Shown here: positions 54,968 through 63,992 of the stretch, one piece after another | Layout: each line of letters starts with the position of its first letter | How positions within the stretch are numbered: the stretch's first letter is position 1 | NCBI GenBank assembly: GCA_002813285.1 | Contig: PHTZ01000001.1 | Coordinates: forward strand, 2,479,501-2,543,500 | DNA length: 64,000 nucleotides | Direction: 5' to 3' | Origin: Flavobacteriaceae bacterium MAR_2009_75 | Lineage (GTDB): Bacteria; Bacteroidota; Bacteroidia; Flavobacteriales; Flavobacteriaceae | Notes under the pieces: model-generated | The model's input: only the letters and a program-made list of their open reading frames with translations | What the model was told of the DNA's origin: nothing | The model's database searches: none | Program-made: the position numbers and the translations under genes

Positions 54968-55432
54968 TTAACGCTCAAAAACTTTTTCGAATTCTTGACA
55001 GACCACTATCATACTTTCATTGGGCTTGCGATGATAGGGTTCCAGTTCTTTTTTGTAATATTCCCAATGCACTTTTTTCCAAAAGGCTAAACTCTTGTCA
55101 CCTTCTCCTTCAAGCCGCGCATAGGCCTCGTCGATGCTAAAAAAAGGTTTGAGCCGCACTGATTTGGTAAGTACAAGACATTGAGCTTCTCCCTCCCAAT
55201 CGGTTACTACCATAAAATCTCCTATTCTAGGTAAACGTTCTTTGCGGTATTGTAGCCCTAGAAGAGACGGTGAGGTTGCTTTTTTTATGCCCTTTCTTAC
55301 AAGAGTGGCGCATTCGTTGGCATCGAGCTGGTTATTGCAAAAGTGAATGACCTTTGGTGCTTCGACAAAAGCATACTCTAAATGTTTGTCTAAATAATCT
55401 CCCCAGAGATTTCGAGCTGAAGCATTTTCCAT
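54968..55432 (-). CDS. ASCH-domain protein
   Basis: A 154-residue cytoplasmic protein. The ASCH fold (PUA-like, RNA- or nucleoside-binding) is recognisable in ATLVRKGIKKATSPSLLGLQ, PRIGDFMVVTDWEGEAQCLV and KSVRLKPFFSIDEAYA, ending in YHRKPNESMIVVCQEFEKVF. Some ASCH proteins bind modified pyrimidines or act as ribonucleases; the role here is unknown. It stands alone between sugar genes and is not clearly part of that cluster. Confidence 0.82.
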   Translation of the reverse strand: MENASARNLWGDYLDKHLEYAFVEAPKVIHFCNNQLDANECATLVRKGIKKATSPSLLGLQYRKERLPRIGDFMVVTDWEGEAQCLVLTKSVRLKPFFSIDEAYARLEGEGDKSLAFWKKVHWEYYKKELEPYHRKPNESMIVVCQEFEKVFER

Positions 55433-55784
55433 AGGTCAATATACTTTTTGAATTTCTCTTGTCAAACAATTAATTGATATAGAGTCGGGTTTATCGGTTA
55501 ATAGGTTAATTGTTCTTGGTGAAAATCAAGATATGGTTGATATTTATTTTTAAGGATGCGTATGAATGTTTGAACATTGCCGTCATACATAAGTGTTGTA
55601 ACATCTTGTAGTTACTGGTATTCCTATGCATATTTCTTGTTTAAATACTAACGGATTTCCTATATTTATGACTTCCCAAAAATCTATGGTTTAAGGGAAG
55701 TTGATAGTATTAAATATAAGGTTTATTCTCAAATTGCTCGCTATTAAGACTTAAGAGCCGTATTAAGGAACAAATAACAACAAA
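55433..55784. other. Promoter-rich intergenic region before a TIM-barrel gene
   Basis: 350 bp between divergent genes. The sequence TTTCCTATATTTA near 55658 is one base off the TAnnTTTG -7 pattern and resembles the one before trpB2. No other feature is evident. Confidence 0.4.
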
Positions 55785-56837
55785 ATGAAAACAATTAAAG
55801 GACCGGCCGTGTTTTTGGCCCAATTCGTAGACAATAAGGCACCTTTCAATTCTTTGGATGGAATGTGCAAATGGGCCTCAGATTTGGGGTATAAAGGAAT
55901 TCAAATACCAACTTGGGAAAGTTTTCTGATCGATTTGGATAAAGCGGCAGAGAGTCAAGATTATTGCGATGAGCTAAAGGGCAAGGTAAATTCATACGGA
56001 TTGGAAATCACTGAACTTTCAACGCACTTACAAGGGCAATTGGTCGCCGTGCACCCAGCCTATGACCTTATGTTCGATAATTTTGCGCCCGATGCGGTAA
56101 AGAATAATCCGAAGGCCAGAACAGAATGGGCTGTTGATGTGGTCAAAAAGGCCGCTACGGCGAGTAGAAGGTTGGGCATATCGGCCCACGCCACATTTTC
56201 AGGGGCACTTCTCTGGCACACTTGGCACCCTTGGCCACAGCGTCCGCCCGGACTCGTAGAGATGGGATTTGAAGAATTGGCCAAAAGATGGATGCCCATT
56301 TTGAACCATTTTGATGAAGAAGGCGTTGACGTATGTTATGAAATTCACCCAGGTGAAGATTTGCACGATGGTGATACTTTTGAACGGTTTTTGAAGGCTA
56401 CGGGCAACCACAAGCGAGTGAACATATTATATGATCCAAGTCATTTTGTCTTGCAACAATTAGACTATATCTCCTACATAGACCATTATCATGAATTTAT
56501 TAAATCTTTTCATGTAAAAGATTCTGAGTTTAACCCTACCGGAAAGAAAGGAGCTTTCGGAGGTTACAATGATTGGGGCGATAGAGCGGGCCGTTATCGT
56601 TCTTTAGGCGATGGTCAAATCGATTTTAAAACCATTTTTTCTAAACTGACCCAGTATGGCTGTGATGTTTGGGCGGTAATGGAATGGGAGTGTTGCATTA
56701 AAAGCCCGGAACAAGGTGCACGTGAGGGCGCCAAGTTTATTCAAGACCATATCATCGAAGCTACCGAAAAGACTTTTGACGATTTCGCAGGTGCGGCAAT
56801 TGATAAAGAGGTACTAAAAAAGATTTTAGGAACTTAA
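55785..56837 (+). CDS. Sugar phosphate isomerase/epimerase (TIM barrel)
   Basis: A 350-residue cytoplasmic TIM-barrel protein of the AP-endonuclease-2 superfamily, without a signal peptide. Metal-site residues appear in EGVDVCYEIHPGEDLHDG, NILYDPSHFVLQQLDY, FIKSFHVKDSEFNPTG and VWAVMEWECCIKSPEQG, spaced as in the family. It most likely isomerises or epimerises the keto-sugar made by the Gfo/Idh or GMC dehydrogenases of the region. It lies in front of the DUF1080 lipoprotein gene and is likely co-regulated with it. Confidence 0.85.
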   Translation: MKTIKGPAVFLAQFVDNKAPFNSLDGMCKWASDLGYKGIQIPTWESFLIDLDKAAESQDYCDELKGKVNSYGLEITELSTHLQGQLVAVHPAYDLMFDNFAPDAVKNNPKARTEWAVDVVKKAATASRRLGISAHATFSGALLWHTWHPWPQRPPGLVEMGFEELAKRWMPILNHFDEEGVDVCYEIHPGEDLHDGDTFERFLKATGNHKRVNILYDPSHFVLQQLDYISYIDHYHEFIKSFHVKDSEFNPTGKKGAFGGYNDWGDRAGRYRSLGDGQIDFKTIFSKLTQYGCDVWAVMEWECCIKSPEQGAREGAKFIQDHIIEATEKTFDDFAGAAIDKEVLKKILGT

Positions 56838-56843
56838 ACAGAT

Positions 56844-56865
56844 AGGGGGCCTTTTGGCCCCTTAA
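56844..56865 (+). terminator. Weak terminator-like hairpin
   Basis: GGGGCC-TTTT-GGCCCC (56846-56861) with a short AT-rich tail, 10 bp after the TIM-barrel stop. It may attenuate transcription into the DUF1080 gene. Confidence 0.55.
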
Positions 56866-56910
56866 TTATATTTAGCAATTAATTCAAACAACTAGTAAAT
56901 CCATACCTTA

Positions 56911-57663
56911 ATGAAAAAACTAACCCTAATGGCATGTTGTGCACTACTGGCCTTCGCATGCAAAGAAAAAGCTGAAAAGAAGACCGCTGAAGAGGCAGCG
57001 CCGGTTGCAGAGGCAAAAATGGCTAATGAATCATCCGATTGGACCATGCTCTTTGATGGCTCGTCTTTTGATGGCTGGAAAGAATATATGAAAGACGGAG
57101 TTTCTGACAATTGGAAAATAGAGGATGAAGCCCTGGTTTTTTATCCTCCCGAGAATCGTGAAAGAGGAGAGATTTTTGACCTGGTTACCGAAAAGGAGTA
57201 TACCGATTTCGTTCTTTCTTTAGATTGGAAAATTTCTGAAGGTGGTAATAGCGGAGTGTTTTGGGGAGTAAATGAGAAAGTAGAGCAGGGTAAGCCCTAT
57301 GCTACCGGGCCAGAAGTTCAGGTTTTAGACGATGAGAGGCATCCAGATGCTAAAAATGGTGAGTCTCATCAATCAGGGGCATTGTACGATATGGTCGCAC
57401 CCTCTAAGAAAGTTGTTAAGCCTGCTGGGGAGTGGAATACTATGGTCATTACCATTAACCATAAAGAACAAAAAGGCAGTGTAGAACTCAACGGAACCAA
57501 GGTGGTCGATTTTCCGCTTGCTAACGATGAATGGAACGAAATGGTCTCTAAATCGAAGTTCGCGAATTGGGAACATTTTGGCAAGTACGCTACAGGTCGA
57601 TTGGGTCTTCAGGATCATGGTGATCAAGTCGCCTATAAAAATATAAAGATTAAAGAGCTCTAA
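56911..57663 (+). CDS. DUF1080 / 3-keto-disaccharide hydrolase family lipoprotein
   Basis: A 250-residue lipoprotein (MKKLTLMACCALLAFAC). A Lys/Glu/Ala-rich linker is followed by the DUF1080 concanavalin-like domain: WTMLFDGSSFDGWKEYM, YTDFVLSLDWKISEGGNSGV, GPEVQVLDDERHPDA, and RLGLQDHGDQVAYKNIKIKE at the end. Family members hydrolyse 3-keto-glycosides in the periplasm or outer membrane. It is the hydrolase partner for the GMC dehydrogenase system. A good terminator follows. Confidence 0.88.
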   Translation: MKKLTLMACCALLAFACKEKAEKKTAEEAAPVAEAKMANESSDWTMLFDGSSFDGWKEYMKDGVSDNWKIEDEALVFYPPENRERGEIFDLVTEKEYTDFVLSLDWKISEGGNSGVFWGVNEKVEQGKPYATGPEVQVLDDERHPDAKNGESHQSGALYDMVAPSKKVVKPAGEWNTMVITINHKEQKGSVELNGTKVVDFPLANDEWNEMVSKSKFANWEHFGKYATGRLGLQDHGDQVAYKNIKIKEL

Positions 57664-57673
57664 TGACAGTTCG

Positions 57674-57703
57674 GCCGCTGTAGATGTACAGCGGCATTTT
57701 TTA
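57674..57703 (+). terminator. Intrinsic terminator of the DUF1080 gene
   Basis: GCCGCTGTA / TACAGCGGC stem (57674-57682 and 57687-57695) with loop GATG, followed by a T run. Confidence 0.85.
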
Positions 57704-57771
57704 TCACAGACTCGTTTTGTTATCTCTACAAATTGGCTTCATACTTTTTTAAATTAGTAGGTAATAGCCTA

Positions 57772-57803
57772 TTGCCACACTTCACCTAATTAAGTTACCT
57801 TTG
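57772..57803 (+). promoter_or_regulatory. Promoter of the yicC-gmk-nadD operon
   Basis: TTG at 57772-57774 and TACCTTTG at 57796-57803, a complete Bacteroidota TTG-N21-TAnnTTTG promoter, 19 bp before the yicC start codon. Confidence 0.55.
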
Positions 57804-57822
57804 CCAAAATTCAAGAAAACCT

Positions 57823-58680
57823 ATGATTCAATCTATGACAGGGTTCGGCAAGCACGTGATTCAGCTTCCGACTAAGAAAATTACTGTTGAACTCAAATCG
57901 TTGAACAGTAAAAGCTTGGATCTTAATGCCAGAATGCCTTCTGCCTACCGTGAAAAAGAGCTTGAAATTCGTAAGAATATTGCTAGTTCTTTGGTCAGGG
58001 GCAAAGTTGATTTTGGTTTGTATGTAGAGTTTACAGGTGACGAAACTTCCGCAGAGGTTAACGAACCGGCAGTCAAAAATTATATGAAACAGCTCAAAGC
58101 TATCGCCGATGGTGATGATCTTCGATTGTTGGATATGGCGCTGAGAATGCCAGATGCATTACGAACCGAGCGAGAAGATATCGATGAGAAAGAATATGCC
58201 CATATTCAAATAGCTGTCAACGAGGCGTTAAAAGAAATAAATAATTTTAGGTCTGAGGAAGGTAGTGTGTTGGAAAAGGATTTTCTACAGCGCATAAATA
58301 ATCTTCAAAGCTTGTTAGACCAGGTTGAAAAAATGGATCCTGATCGTCAATCTGATGTGCGAGAGCGGTTGAACAAAGCAGTTGCCGATTTGAGCGCAGA
58401 ATTAGATGCAAATCGATTTGAACAAGAATTGATCTACTATTTAGAGAAATATGACATTACAGAAGAAAAAGTGCGTCTAGCCAATCACTTAAAGTATTTT
58501 GCAAGCACACTTGATTCTTCAGATTCTAACGGAAAAAAACTCGGTTTTATCTCTCAAGAAATCGGTCGTGAAATAAATACTATCGGTTCTAAGGCGAACT
58601 ATGCGCCGATGCAACAATTGGTAGTACAGATGAAAGATGAACTAGAGAAAATAAAAGAACAGATGCTCAATGTGCTTTAA
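57823..58680 (+). CDS. yicC: YicC family endoribonuclease
   Basis: A 285-residue protein. The N-terminal IQSMTGFGKHVIQLPTKK and SLNSKSLDLNARMPSAY motifs and C-terminal LGFISQEIGREINTIGSKAN are diagnostic. YicC proteins are endoribonucleases that cleave small RNAs or mRNA in E. coli. It is first in the conserved yicC-gmk-nadD operon and has a clear promoter. Confidence 0.92.
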   Translation: MIQSMTGFGKHVIQLPTKKITVELKSLNSKSLDLNARMPSAYREKELEIRKNIASSLVRGKVDFGLYVEFTGDETSAEVNEPAVKNYMKQLKAIADGDDLRLLDMALRMPDALRTEREDIDEKEYAHIQIAVNEALKEINNFRSEEGSVLEKDFLQRINNLQSLLDQVEKMDPDRQSDVRERLNKAVADLSAELDANRFEQELIYYLEKYDITEEKVRLANHLKYFASTLDSSDSNGKKLGFISQEIGREINTIGSKANYAPMQQLVVQMKDELEKIKEQMLNVL

Positions 58681-58711
58681 AAAGCAGGGTTGATCATTCA
58701 ATAAATTTACA

Positions 58712-59302
58712 ATGAAAGGCGGTAAACTTATAATATTCTCGGCACCTTCAGGCAGTGGCAAGACCACTATAGTTCGGCATCTTTTAGAAAAATCTGATTT
58801 AAATTTGGCATTCTCCGTTTCTGCAACTTCCCGTCCTCGAAGAGCAAAAGAAAAGAATGGTGAACATTATTACTTCATGTCTATTTCAGAATTTAAGAAC
58901 CATATTAAAGGTGATGATTTTTTAGAGTGGGAAGAAGTATACCGTGACAACTTCTATGGTACCTTAAAAAGTGAAATTGAGCGCTTATGGGCAGAGGGCA
59001 AGAACGTTATCTTTGATATTGATGTGGCCGGCGGATTACGTATCAAACGCAAATTTCCTGATTTAACTTTAGCAGTTTTCGTTAAACCGCCAAGTATTGA
59101 CGAGCTTAAGATACGTTTGAAGAAACGAAGTACAGAGAGCGAAGATAAAATCAACATGCGTATCGCCAAAGCTTCTGTAGAACTGGCAACTGCACCCCAG
59201 TTCGATAAAGTAATCAAAAACTATGACCTCGATACGGCACTCGAGGAGGCCTATCACTTGGTTGCCGATTTTGTAGGTAGTGAAAATGGGAACGGAGCGT
59301 AG
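58712..59302 (+). CDS. gmk: Guanylate kinase
   Basis: A 196-residue enzyme phosphorylating GMP to GDP. The P-loop APSGSGKTTIVRHL is at about residues 11-24, followed by SATSRPRRAKEKNGEHYYF, the GMP-binding loop, then GTLKSEIE and NVIFDIDVAGGLRIKRKFP. Standard length. It lies four bases before nadD. Confidence 0.95.
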   Translation: MKGGKLIIFSAPSGSGKTTIVRHLLEKSDLNLAFSVSATSRPRRAKEKNGEHYYFMSISEFKNHIKGDDFLEWEEVYRDNFYGTLKSEIERLWAEGKNVIFDIDVAGGLRIKRKFPDLTLAVFVKPPSIDELKIRLKKRSTESEDKINMRIAKASVELATAPQFDKVIKNYDLDTALEEAYHLVADFVGSENGNGA

Positions 59303-59305
59303 GTC

Positions 59306-59890
59306 ATGAAAAAGGTAGGACTTTATTTCGGTACCTTTAATCCTATTCATATTGGTCATTTGGTAATTGCCAATCACATGGCCGAGCATTCAGAGCTCGA
59401 TGAAATTTGGTTCGTCGTAACTCCTCAAAGTCCGTTCAAGAAAAAAAAGTCCTTACTCGATAATCACCACCGGTATGAAATGGTGTATGAGGCAACGAAA
59501 GAGTACCCGAAACTAAAGCCAAGCAAAATAGAATTTGATTTACCTCAACCCAATTATACGGTAAATACATTGGTTCATTTGGGTGAGAAGTATGGCAATC
59601 GATACCATTTCAGTTTGATAATGGGTGAGGATAACCTTAAATCACTACATAAATGGAAAAACTATGAAGTGATTTTAGAAAACCATGATATTTTTGTCTA
59701 CCCTAGAATTTCTGAGGGAAGGGTAGAAAATATTTTTAGCGACCACCCTAGAATAAAAACGGTGATGGCACCGATTATTGAAATCTCGTCGACCTTTATT
59801 CGCAAAAATCACCAAGAAGGTAAAAATATTAGACCCTTACTACCTGAAGCCGTCTGGGTCTATATGGATGAAATGAACTTCTACCGATAA
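59306..59890 (+). CDS. nadD: Nicotinate-nucleotide adenylyltransferase
   Basis: A 194-residue enzyme adding AMP to nicotinate mononucleotide in NAD synthesis. The nucleotidyltransferase motif GTFNPIHIGHLVIANH (HIGH at 15-18) and the C-terminal EISSTFIRKNHQEGKNI (ISSTxIR) are clear. It is the last gene of the yicC-gmk-nadD operon, directly overlapping in spacing with gmk. Confidence 0.94.
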   Translation: MKKVGLYFGTFNPIHIGHLVIANHMAEHSELDEIWFVVTPQSPFKKKKSLLDNHHRYEMVYEATKEYPKLKPSKIEFDLPQPNYTVNTLVHLGEKYGNRYHFSLIMGEDNLKSLHKWKNYEVILENHDIFVYPRISEGRVENIFSDHPRIKTVMAPIIEISSTFIRKNHQEGKNIRPLLPEAVWVYMDEMNFYR

Positions 59891-59903
59891 AATATTTTAT
59901 TTT

Positions 59904-60851
59904 CTAATTCTCGTCGGAAGCATCGATTACAACTACTTCGTACTCGAAATCGGTTTCTTCTCCGTTAATACCCACCGAATTTAATGTGACCACAAAAACT
60001 GTGTCTGAATCTATGATATTCAAGTTGAAGTCGGGTTGCCAAACAATGGTGTTGTCGGCGAAAGCTCCACTTAATTCTTCAGTTTGTAAACTGACTGCAC
60101 CACCATTTTTGTATCTCATTCTGACTGTAGTAGTACTAAAATCAGCATTAGCTATTGAAAATGACCAACGTGGATACACTACTTGCTTTGGTATAAAACC
60201 TTCAGGAGGCCAAGCAATAAAATCGGGAGCATCTGCAGGTGTCGTTCCGGGGTTGCCAATCACCCAAAGCGCATTATATCGGCTAGTATTGCCTATGCCC
60301 ATTTCTTGTAGTCTTGGCCATAAAAGCCACCTTCTGTGACCTACAGCTGCGTTTTCAGCACCTTGATCGCGAATGTAAGAGTCGATGGCAGCTGCCCCAC
60401 TAATCGAAGTCAATAAAGAATTTGCAGCGGCTTCTTTTCCTGCATCGGTGAAACATTTCCAGCTATTCGGTGGAAAGTGATTGAGGCTTCCGTTGGCATG
60501 CATCATTAAAGCGGCATCTTGAGCCTTGGTACTTTTTGAATCGTTCTCGGTTAAGGTGTTATTGAGTCCAACAGCCTTTCTGTAATAATCAAGGCGAAGA
60601 AAAATTTTGTCTTTAATCGTTTGAGGTGTTGTGCCCGGGTTGCAAGATGGTTCATCGCCTGTCCATAATTCCGATGATGTCGATGTTGATGAAGCCAGAT
60701 AAAAATCTTGATACAGATTAATGGCTTCTAATCTTGCACTATTGCTTAGGTCGATCGATAGCTCTTCATTTTCAAGAGTTGGCTCATCGTTACTGCAGCT
60801 GAGAAATAGAAAACTACCTAAAGCAAAGCTTATTAAAATTGAAGAACGCAT
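59904..60851 (-). CDS. CAP/SCP-domain lipoprotein
   Basis: A 315-residue lipoprotein (MRSSILISFALGSFLFLSC) from the ATG at 60851; a longer start adds ten residues. The CAP (cysteine-rich secretory protein, SCP/PR1) domain is seen in IKDKIFLRLDYYRKAVGLNN, AQDAALMMHANGSLNHFP, and AVGHRRWLLWPRLQEMGIGN with the conserved histidines. A beta domain of about 100 residues follows (VYPRWSFSIANADFSTTTVR). Surface-localised; activity unknown. Two cysteines suggest one disulfide. Confidence 0.85.
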   Translation of the reverse strand: MRSSILISFALGSFLFLSCSNDEPTLENEELSIDLSNSARLEAINLYQDFYLASSTSTSSELWTGDEPSCNPGTTPQTIKDKIFLRLDYYRKAVGLNNTLTENDSKSTKAQDAALMMHANGSLNHFPPNSWKCFTDAGKEAAANSLLTSISGAAAIDSYIRDQGAENAAVGHRRWLLWPRLQEMGIGNTSRYNALWVIGNPGTTPADAPDFIAWPPEGFIPKQVVYPRWSFSIANADFSTTTVRMRYKNGGAVSLQTEELSGAFADNTIVWQPDFNLNIIDSDTVFVVTLNSVGINGEETDFEYEVVVIDASDEN

Positions 60852-60961
60852 AATACTAAATGTTTGAACTTTAGTATACAACGGTTTTCGTGGTCGAAGA
60901 GGTATAATTTTTCGACAAACGGTATTTCTGAATAATTTAAAAAAGTACAGTTGAACGTCGC

Positions 60962-63211
60962 CTAAACCTTTACATTGGCATGCCCATCATAGGTCTCTAA
61001 TAAATTCATGGTGGCCACCAGTAAATCTTTAGTTTCTAATAATAGACTAAAGTATAGCGCAGTGTTCTTAGGGCTCGATTCATCGGTACGGGTACGTTCT
61101 ACCTGCTTTTGAATTTTGAGATCAAGTTTTTGAAAAAGCTCTTGTTTATTGACAATCAATTCGGTCAATTTCAAGAAATCTTGCGTTTCGAAAATTAACT
61201 TAATTTCACTAAACAAGTCATCAATATACCCATCGGTTTCCTTAAGGTCTTTTATCTGATTGAACCTTAATTTTTTGTGGTTGTTATGCACATGCTTATA
61301 ACCCGCTTTAGCTATATACTCCAATGACTGGGTCATATCTTGAAGATAACTTAGTATCGTGAGGTAAAAATTACTTGTACCAACACTCGATTCATCAAGA
61401 TTTTTGATGAAATAGAAGATATTATCTCTAAGGCCTTCAACTTCTTTATTTAGTTTAGAGATGCCCTTTTTGCTTTTTCTAAGCGTGTCAATATCATGTT
61501 TGGCCAGCCCGTCGATACTTTGGGTGTAAATTTTATTGGCCCTATTGATTGCCAACGATATGTTCGCCGAGCTCTCTTCAATAACACCGATAATCGAGTT
61601 GCTTTCGGCCTTTTCAAGTTTTTCCTCTAGCTTGGTCTCTTTGACTTTTTTAGAGTGTGACAAATAGTTCTTTCCAATAAGCAAGAATGCGATTATAAGT
61701 AAAGTACCTATAGCCCAAATACCACCTAAATGAATAATGTATGCAATTATCGCTGCCGCGGTAAAAGCGCTTATGGCTGTAAAGAACCAACCCCCGATTA
61801 CATTTAAAACGCCCGCCACACGATATACGGCACTTTCAGGCCCCCAAGCCCGATCGGCCAGAGATGAGCCCATAGCCACCATAAAAGTCACGTAAGTGGT
61901 AGAGAGGGGTAATTTCATCGATGTAGCCAAAGAAATAAGAACGCTTGCAACCATCAGGTTTACTGCGGCTCTAACAAAATCAAAAGCGGGCAAGTCTTGT
62001 ATACGGCTCTTAGGAATATAAACATATGGCTTTTCAAACTGAGTGTCGATTCTTTTTGACCAAGCACTAGGCAAAATGCCTCCAAGATTTTCAGAAGCGC
62101 TTATACTGAATTTGACGATTTGCCTAGATAAAAAATTTGGCTGAAACCGTTCATCACCTTCATCTTGTCTAGATAAGTCTACACTAGTTTTTACAACGTT
62201 CTTAGCTTTAGATGAGAACCAAAGGGTGATTACCATAATTATACCTGAAAGTAGCAGCAAATGGGTAGGTGTTTGAACAGCGGTTGAAAGACCCTCCATT
62301 GTATACTGATCGGCAGCAATGGTAGATTGGCTCCATGCTTCATAGGATGCTAGGGCCGCAAGGGGAACGCCAATAAAATTGACCAAATCATTTCCGGCGA
62401 AGGCCATAGCCAAGGCAAAGGTTCCTAATATGATTACAATTACATAAATATTCCATTTAAAAATAGTAGATGCTAGCAGTGAAAGAATGGTCCAAGCAAC
62501 GAAATTCAATAAAAGAAATATTTCAGGGTTGCTACTAATGAATTCCATTACAGACGGACTGAAAAGCGCGGCGCTCTTTAAACCTTTTACAATAATAAAG
62601 TAGATAATCGATGTAATAGCGAACCCGCCAAATATCGCCCCGACCCACTTTGGCTTCTGATCGAACTTAAATGAAATTAAGAGACGCGATATAAACTGAA
62701 CAATGGCGCCCACTGAAAAGGCCACAACTACCGAGAGTAATATGCCGATGATTATTTCAGTGGCTTTCTCAGTATTTATATAAGACCCAAGAGCCGATAA
62801 TGAATCGTTATTATTGAAAATTTTGACGATTGATACGGCAACCGCGGCTCCCAAAAGTTCAAAAACAATTGAGACCGTAGTCGAAGTTGGCATACCCAAC
62901 GTATTGAAAAAATCCAAAAGAAGTATATCGGTAATCATTACCGCCATGAAAATGATCATGATTTCGGAAAAGACGAACTCTGAAGGATTGAAAATGCCTT
63001 TTCGGGCTACCTCCATCATGCCGTTAGATGACATGGCCCCAAGTGCTATGCCTACACTGGCAACTATCATTATAGTTCGGAAAGAAATTGCCTTCGAGCC
63101 AATGGCCGAATTCAAGAAATTTACCGCATCATTACTTACTCCAACGACTAAGTCCGTTATGGCTAGCACAGCTAGTGCTATAATCATAAATAGATAAAGA
63201 TTCTCGCCCAT
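60962..63211 (-). CDS. Inorganic phosphate transporter (PiT family) with PhoU-like C-terminal region
   Basis: A 749-residue inner-membrane transporter from the ATG at 63211. The PiT signature GVSNDAVNFLNSAIGSKAIS occurs near residue 25 and its repeat FVRAAVNLMVASVLISLATS later, with about ten to twelve helices overall. Residues about 530-749 are cytoplasmic and helical (ISLAINRANKIYTQSIDGLA, FYLTILSYLQDMTQSLEYIA), resembling PhoU-type regulatory domains fused in one chain. It imports phosphate with protons or sodium. It is divergent from the MORN-like gene. Confidence 0.88.
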   Translation of the reverse strand: MGENLYLFMIIALAVLAITDLVVGVSNDAVNFLNSAIGSKAISFRTIMIVASVGIALGAMSSNGMMEVARKGIFNPSEFVFSEIMIIFMAVMITDILLLDFFNTLGMPTSTTVSIVFELLGAAVAVSIVKIFNNNDSLSALGSYINTEKATEIIIGILLSVVVAFSVGAIVQFISRLLISFKFDQKPKWVGAIFGGFAITSIIYFIIVKGLKSAALFSPSVMEFISSNPEIFLLLNFVAWTILSLLASTIFKWNIYVIVIILGTFALAMAFAGNDLVNFIGVPLAALASYEAWSQSTIAADQYTMEGLSTAVQTPTHLLLLSGIIMVITLWFSSKAKNVVKTSVDLSRQDEGDERFQPNFLSRQIVKFSISASENLGGILPSAWSKRIDTQFEKPYVYIPKSRIQDLPAFDFVRAAVNLMVASVLISLATSMKLPLSTTYVTFMVAMGSSLADRAWGPESAVYRVAGVLNVIGGWFFTAISAFTAAAIIAYIIHLGGIWAIGTLLIIAFLLIGKNYLSHSKKVKETKLEEKLEKAESNSIIGVIEESSANISLAINRANKIYTQSIDGLAKHDIDTLRKSKKGISKLNKEVEGLRDNIFYFIKNLDESSVGTSNFYLTILSYLQDMTQSLEYIAKAGYKHVHNNHKKLRFNQIKDLKETDGYIDDLFSEIKLIFETQDFLKLTELIVNKQELFQKLDLKIQKQVERTRTDESSPKNTALYFSLLLETKDLLVATMNLLETYDGHANVKV

Positions 63212-63572
63212 CAAATTTCAAATAAGCACAAAAATGCTACTATAATTTATGAAGTAGGTTAAAAAAAGGTTATGAAGTAATTATTTACTCCTGAGATGTG
63301 ACGGTATTTGACGGTTAGAAATTTATCTTTATTTCCAATTGAATAAATCTGATAAGACTAACCCAGATAATGATATTCTTAATGAAAATTTCTTAAAATG
63401 TTAGATATCAATAGGATGAAAATCGGTCTTCACAAAAAAATGTTATTACGAATATCGCAAAACGAACACAATAAAGAAGATTGTTCGACGTTTTCAATGT
63501 AAATTTAATGTTAAGCAATAGTGTTATTAACGTAAATTTTTTGTAAATTTGTTTTAACAAAATAAAGATATT
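63212..63572. other. Intergenic region between divergent PiT and MORN-like genes
   Basis: 360 bp, AT-rich, no gene. A TAAATTTG -7 element (63544-63551) lies 21 bp before the start codon of the MORN-like gene. No clear TTG -33 partner is seen, only GTGTTATT at a suitable distance. No hairpins of note. Confidence 0.45.
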
Positions 63573-63932
63573 ATGAAAAACATAGCCATATTAGCCGTAA
63601 TGATGATGACTTTATCGGTAGGGTTTAGTCAAAAGAACAAAGAGGTCAAATTAAATGAGGAGACTAATCTTATAGAGGCTACATATTTTCATGACAATGG
63701 TGAAATAAGTCAAAAGGGAACTTTTGATTTAGATGGAAAACTTCATGGTGATTGGAGCAAATTCAATGAAGAGGGTGATAAGATATCTGAAGGAACCTAT
63801 ACTAAGGGAATACGCACAGGCAAGTGGATGTTCGTTAGCAACGGTGTGGTTAAAGAGGTCGAGTTTGACAATAATATTATTGCTAGTGTAGTAGACCGAA
63901 AGAATAAATCTTCTGTGGTTTCTAAAGATTAG
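63573..63932 (+). CDS. Exported MORN-repeat-like protein
   Basis: A 119-residue protein with a signal peptide (MKNIAILAVMMMTLSVGFSQ). Three short MORN-type units follow: ATYFHDNGEISQKGTFD, LDGKLHGDWSKFNEEGDKI and GTYTKGIRTGKWMFVSNGVV, the pattern of YwqK-family toxin-like and MORN proteins of Bacteroidota. Function unknown. It ends in a strong terminator. Confidence 0.78.
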   Translation: MKNIAILAVMMMTLSVGFSQKNKEVKLNEETNLIEATYFHDNGEISQKGTFDLDGKLHGDWSKFNEEGDKISEGTYTKGIRTGKWMFVSNGVVKEVEFDNNIIASVVDRKNKSSVVSKD

Positions 63933-63949
63933 AAAATACTAAGTGTCAA

Positions 63950-63992
63950 AAATAAAAAGAGCAGTACTGTTTAAGTACTGCTCTTTTTATTT
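63950..63992. terminator. Strong bidirectional terminator at the right edge
   Basis: A long stem with core GCAGTACT / AGTACTGC (63961-63968 and 63974-63981), loop GTTTA, extended by AAATAAAAAGA / TCTTTTTATTT. Confidence 0.85.
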
